Of a DNA stretch of 7,655 nt, positions 6,920 to 7,655 are shown piece after piece (positions within the stretch are counted from its first letter, which is position 1; each line of letters begins with the position of its first letter). The notes under the pieces are model-generated. The model searched no databases, had not been told where the DNA came from, and saw only the letters and a program-made list of their open reading frames with translations. Origin of the DNA: Chloroflexi bacterium RBG_16_70_13 (GTDB lineage Bacteria; Chloroflexota; Limnocylindria; Limnocylindrales; CSP1-4); NCBI GenBank assembly GCA_001795245.1, contig MGOD01000091.1, positions 39,152 through 46,806 of the forward strand, read 5' to 3'. The position numbers and the translations under genes are program-made.

Positions 6920-6947
6920 CATCGGGCATCCTCGCGGGAGTCCGATG
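6920..6947 (-). other. Possible stem-loop in the intergenic gap
   Basis: CATCGG at 6920-6925 pairs with CCGATG at 6942-6947, and inside it CTC (6931-6933) pairs with GAG (6938-6940) around GCGG. It could fold in the leader of the TPR operon or near the 3' end of the upstream cytochrome transcript. There is no run of U after it, so it is not a classical terminator. In sequence this GC-rich, such short stems arise by chance. Confidence 0.25.
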
Positions 6948-6961
6948 TATCCCCCGGTACA
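6946..6961. other. Imperfect 16-base dyad, possible operator
   Basis: The plus-strand sequence TGTATCCCCCGGTACA matches its own reverse complement at the outer TGTA/TACA and one inner pair. It lies in the only plausible regulatory gap and in its least GC-rich patch, which is the reason to list it. No regulator is encoded nearby. Confidence 0.2.
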
Positions 6962-6987
6962 GGTCCGGCAGGGCGCGGGGTGAACGG

Positions 6988-7655
6988 TCAGTAGCCCGCC
7001 GCCACGTGCGCCCGGCCGTGGCACGTCAGCGTGCACGACCGCGTCACGGTCCCGCTCCAGGGCGCGACGAGCGGCACGGTCACGACGTTCGGAGCGAAGG
7101 CCACGAGCTTCGACCCCGCCTCGCTCGATGGCGCGTGGAGCCGGAAGTGGCACTCGGCACAGACGGCATTGGCCGTATCGCCGTCGGCAAGCGCGCCGAG
7201 ATGCTGGGCGTGGAGATCGAAGTTCGTCCCGCCGGTTCCCGGCGACTCGAACGGCTCCGGCTCGTGGCAGGTGAAGCAGAGCGCGAACTCGCTCCGGGCA
7301 TAGGCCTCGCCGATCGGCTTGAGGTCGGTCCGGTAGCTCGCCGCGAGGAGCTTTCCGTCACTCGCGGCGTGCGATCGATGGCAGGTCCCGCAGCCATCGG
7401 ACACCAGGCTGTCGAGCGTGTGCGGTGACGACATCGATGGGTCGATGAGCGACGCCGGAACGAGCACGGGCGGGTCGGGCGAAACGAGCTCGTAGATCGG
7501 GATCGAGTCGGGTGGGCTCGACGGCGGCGCAGACGGCGCGGGATCGGACGGGCCGGGCGCGGGCGCCGGCTCTGGCGAGGGCGTCGGGGCGGGCGTTTGC
7601 TCGGGGGCGGGCGTCGCCGTCGGGTCGGGGGTGGGGGTCGCCGTCGGGTCGGGGG
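6988..7655 (-). CDS. Multiheme cytochrome c of doubled-CXXCH type, C-terminal part (5' end beyond window)
   Basis: The frame is open from the right edge to a TGA at 6988-6990 (221 residues visible). The first 50 or so residues are a Pro/Thr/Ala/Ser-rich linker with PDPTATPT-like repeats. A haem domain follows, with CGTCH, CFTCH and CAECH (first cysteines at residues 88, 126 and 165 of the fragment) and a final CTLTCH (207), which is a CX3CH spacing. The segment CGTCHRSHAASDGKLL followed by LCFTCHEP is typical of doubled-CXXCH or cytochrome c3-like domains. The protein should be secreted or anchored outside the membrane and carry three or four c-type haems for electron transfer; partner and substrate cannot be told. 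An internal GTG at 7467 could be taken as a start, but the frame continues upstream with matching composition and the fragment lacks a signal peptide, so the true start lies outside. It precedes the maturation operon in the same direction. Confidence 0.88.
   Translation of the reverse strand, partial: PDPTATPTPDPTATPAPEQTPAPTPSPEPAPAPGPSDPAPSAPPSSPPDSIPIYELVSPDPPVLVPASLIDPSMSSPHTLDSLVSDGCGTCHRSHAASDGKLLAASYRTDLKPIGEAYARSEFALCFTCHEPEPFESPGTGGTNFDLHAQHLGALADGDTANAVCAECHFRLHAPSSEAGSKLVAFAPNVVTVPLVAPWSGTVTRSCTLTCHGRAHVAAGY
7613..7655 (-). repeat. 24-bp tandem repeat coding for a Pro/Thr linker
   Basis: The 19-base plus-strand segment GTCGCCGTCGGGTCGGGGG occurs at 7613-7631 and again at 7637-7655, giving a period of 24 bases. 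In the minus-strand frame it encodes eight-residue units of the PDPTATPT kind. The second copy reaches the window edge, so the array may continue. It looks like an expandable linker between a missing N-terminal part and the haem domain. Confidence 0.7.

Larger units (their letters stand above)
6849..6987 (-). other. Intergenic gap between the upstream cytochrome and the TPR gene
   Basis: These 139 bases (about 240 if the TPR gene starts at 6749) are the largest gap in the window and the most likely place for the promoter of the maturation operon. I see no convincing -35/-10 pair; the only AT-leaning patch is around GGATACATCG on the minus strand. There is no U-tract terminator after the cytochrome stop at 6988, so readthrough from the upstream gene remains possible. 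Two weak dyads are listed separately. Confidence 0.4.

Noticed and set aside
6845..7153. A 102-codon minus-strand open frame bridging the gap after the upstream cytochrome
   Set aside because: It is out of phase with both flanking genes, Arg-rich, and has no recognisable motif or ribosome site.
1..7655. CRISPR arrays, tRNA or rRNA genes, insertion sequences
   Set aside because: No spaced direct repeats, cloverleaf or rRNA-like segments, transposase motifs or terminal inverted repeats were seen; nearly all the sequence is accounted for by coding genes.

Overview
The window is one block of very GC-rich bacterial DNA (roughly 70% G+C by eye). Every gene I can support is read from the minus strand, so in transcription order the window runs from right to left. 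The gene content is System II (Ccs/Res type) cytochrome c maturation, a NapC/NirT-like multiheme cytochrome, and an extracytoplasmic cytochrome with a proline/threonine-rich linker of the PTPDPTATP kind. This suggests a free-living environmental bacterium with a high-GC genome. The PTATP-style linker and the gene set fit Chloroflexota (for example Limnocylindria or Ellin6529-like lineages), but the phylum is an inference. High-GC Actinomycetota, Acidobacteriota or Gemmatimonadota cannot be excluded from the sequence alone.

Layout in transcription order: (1) 7655-6988, the C-terminal part of a secreted multiheme cytochrome with three CXXCH sites and one terminal CX3CH site, truncated by the window edge; (2) 6987-6849, a 139-bp gap with weak dyad structures; (3) 6848-5541, a membrane-anchored TPR protein; (4) 5544-4816, a CcdA-type thiol-disulfide transporter that starts within the stop codon of gene 3 (ATGA overlap); (5) 4802-3327, ResB/Ccs1; (6) 3316-2249, CcsB/CcsA (ResC) with the WWD haem-handling motif; (7) 2213-1590, a membrane-anchored TlpA/ResA thioredoxin; (8) 1577-1, a NapC/NirT-type membrane cytochrome with at least nine CXXCH sites, which runs off the left edge. 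Genes 3-8 are separated by at most 35 bp or overlap, with stop codons that overlap Shine-Dalgarno sequences, so they look like one operon.

Together the genes form a self-contained unit. CcdA passes reductant across the membrane to the ResA-like thioredoxin, which keeps apocytochrome CXXCH cysteines reduced. ResB and CcsB export haem and attach it. The TPR protein may hold apocytochromes. The operon ends in a putative quinol-oxidising multiheme cytochrome that would need this machinery, and another multiheme cytochrome lies just upstream. The parts belong to known families. The less ordinary points are the TPR protein that opens a System II operon and carries a degenerate J-domain-like N-terminus, an extra hydrophobic insertion in CcsB, the terminal CX3CH haem site, and the nine-haem NapC fusion. 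Long plus-strand open frames are antisense artefacts of the GC bias.
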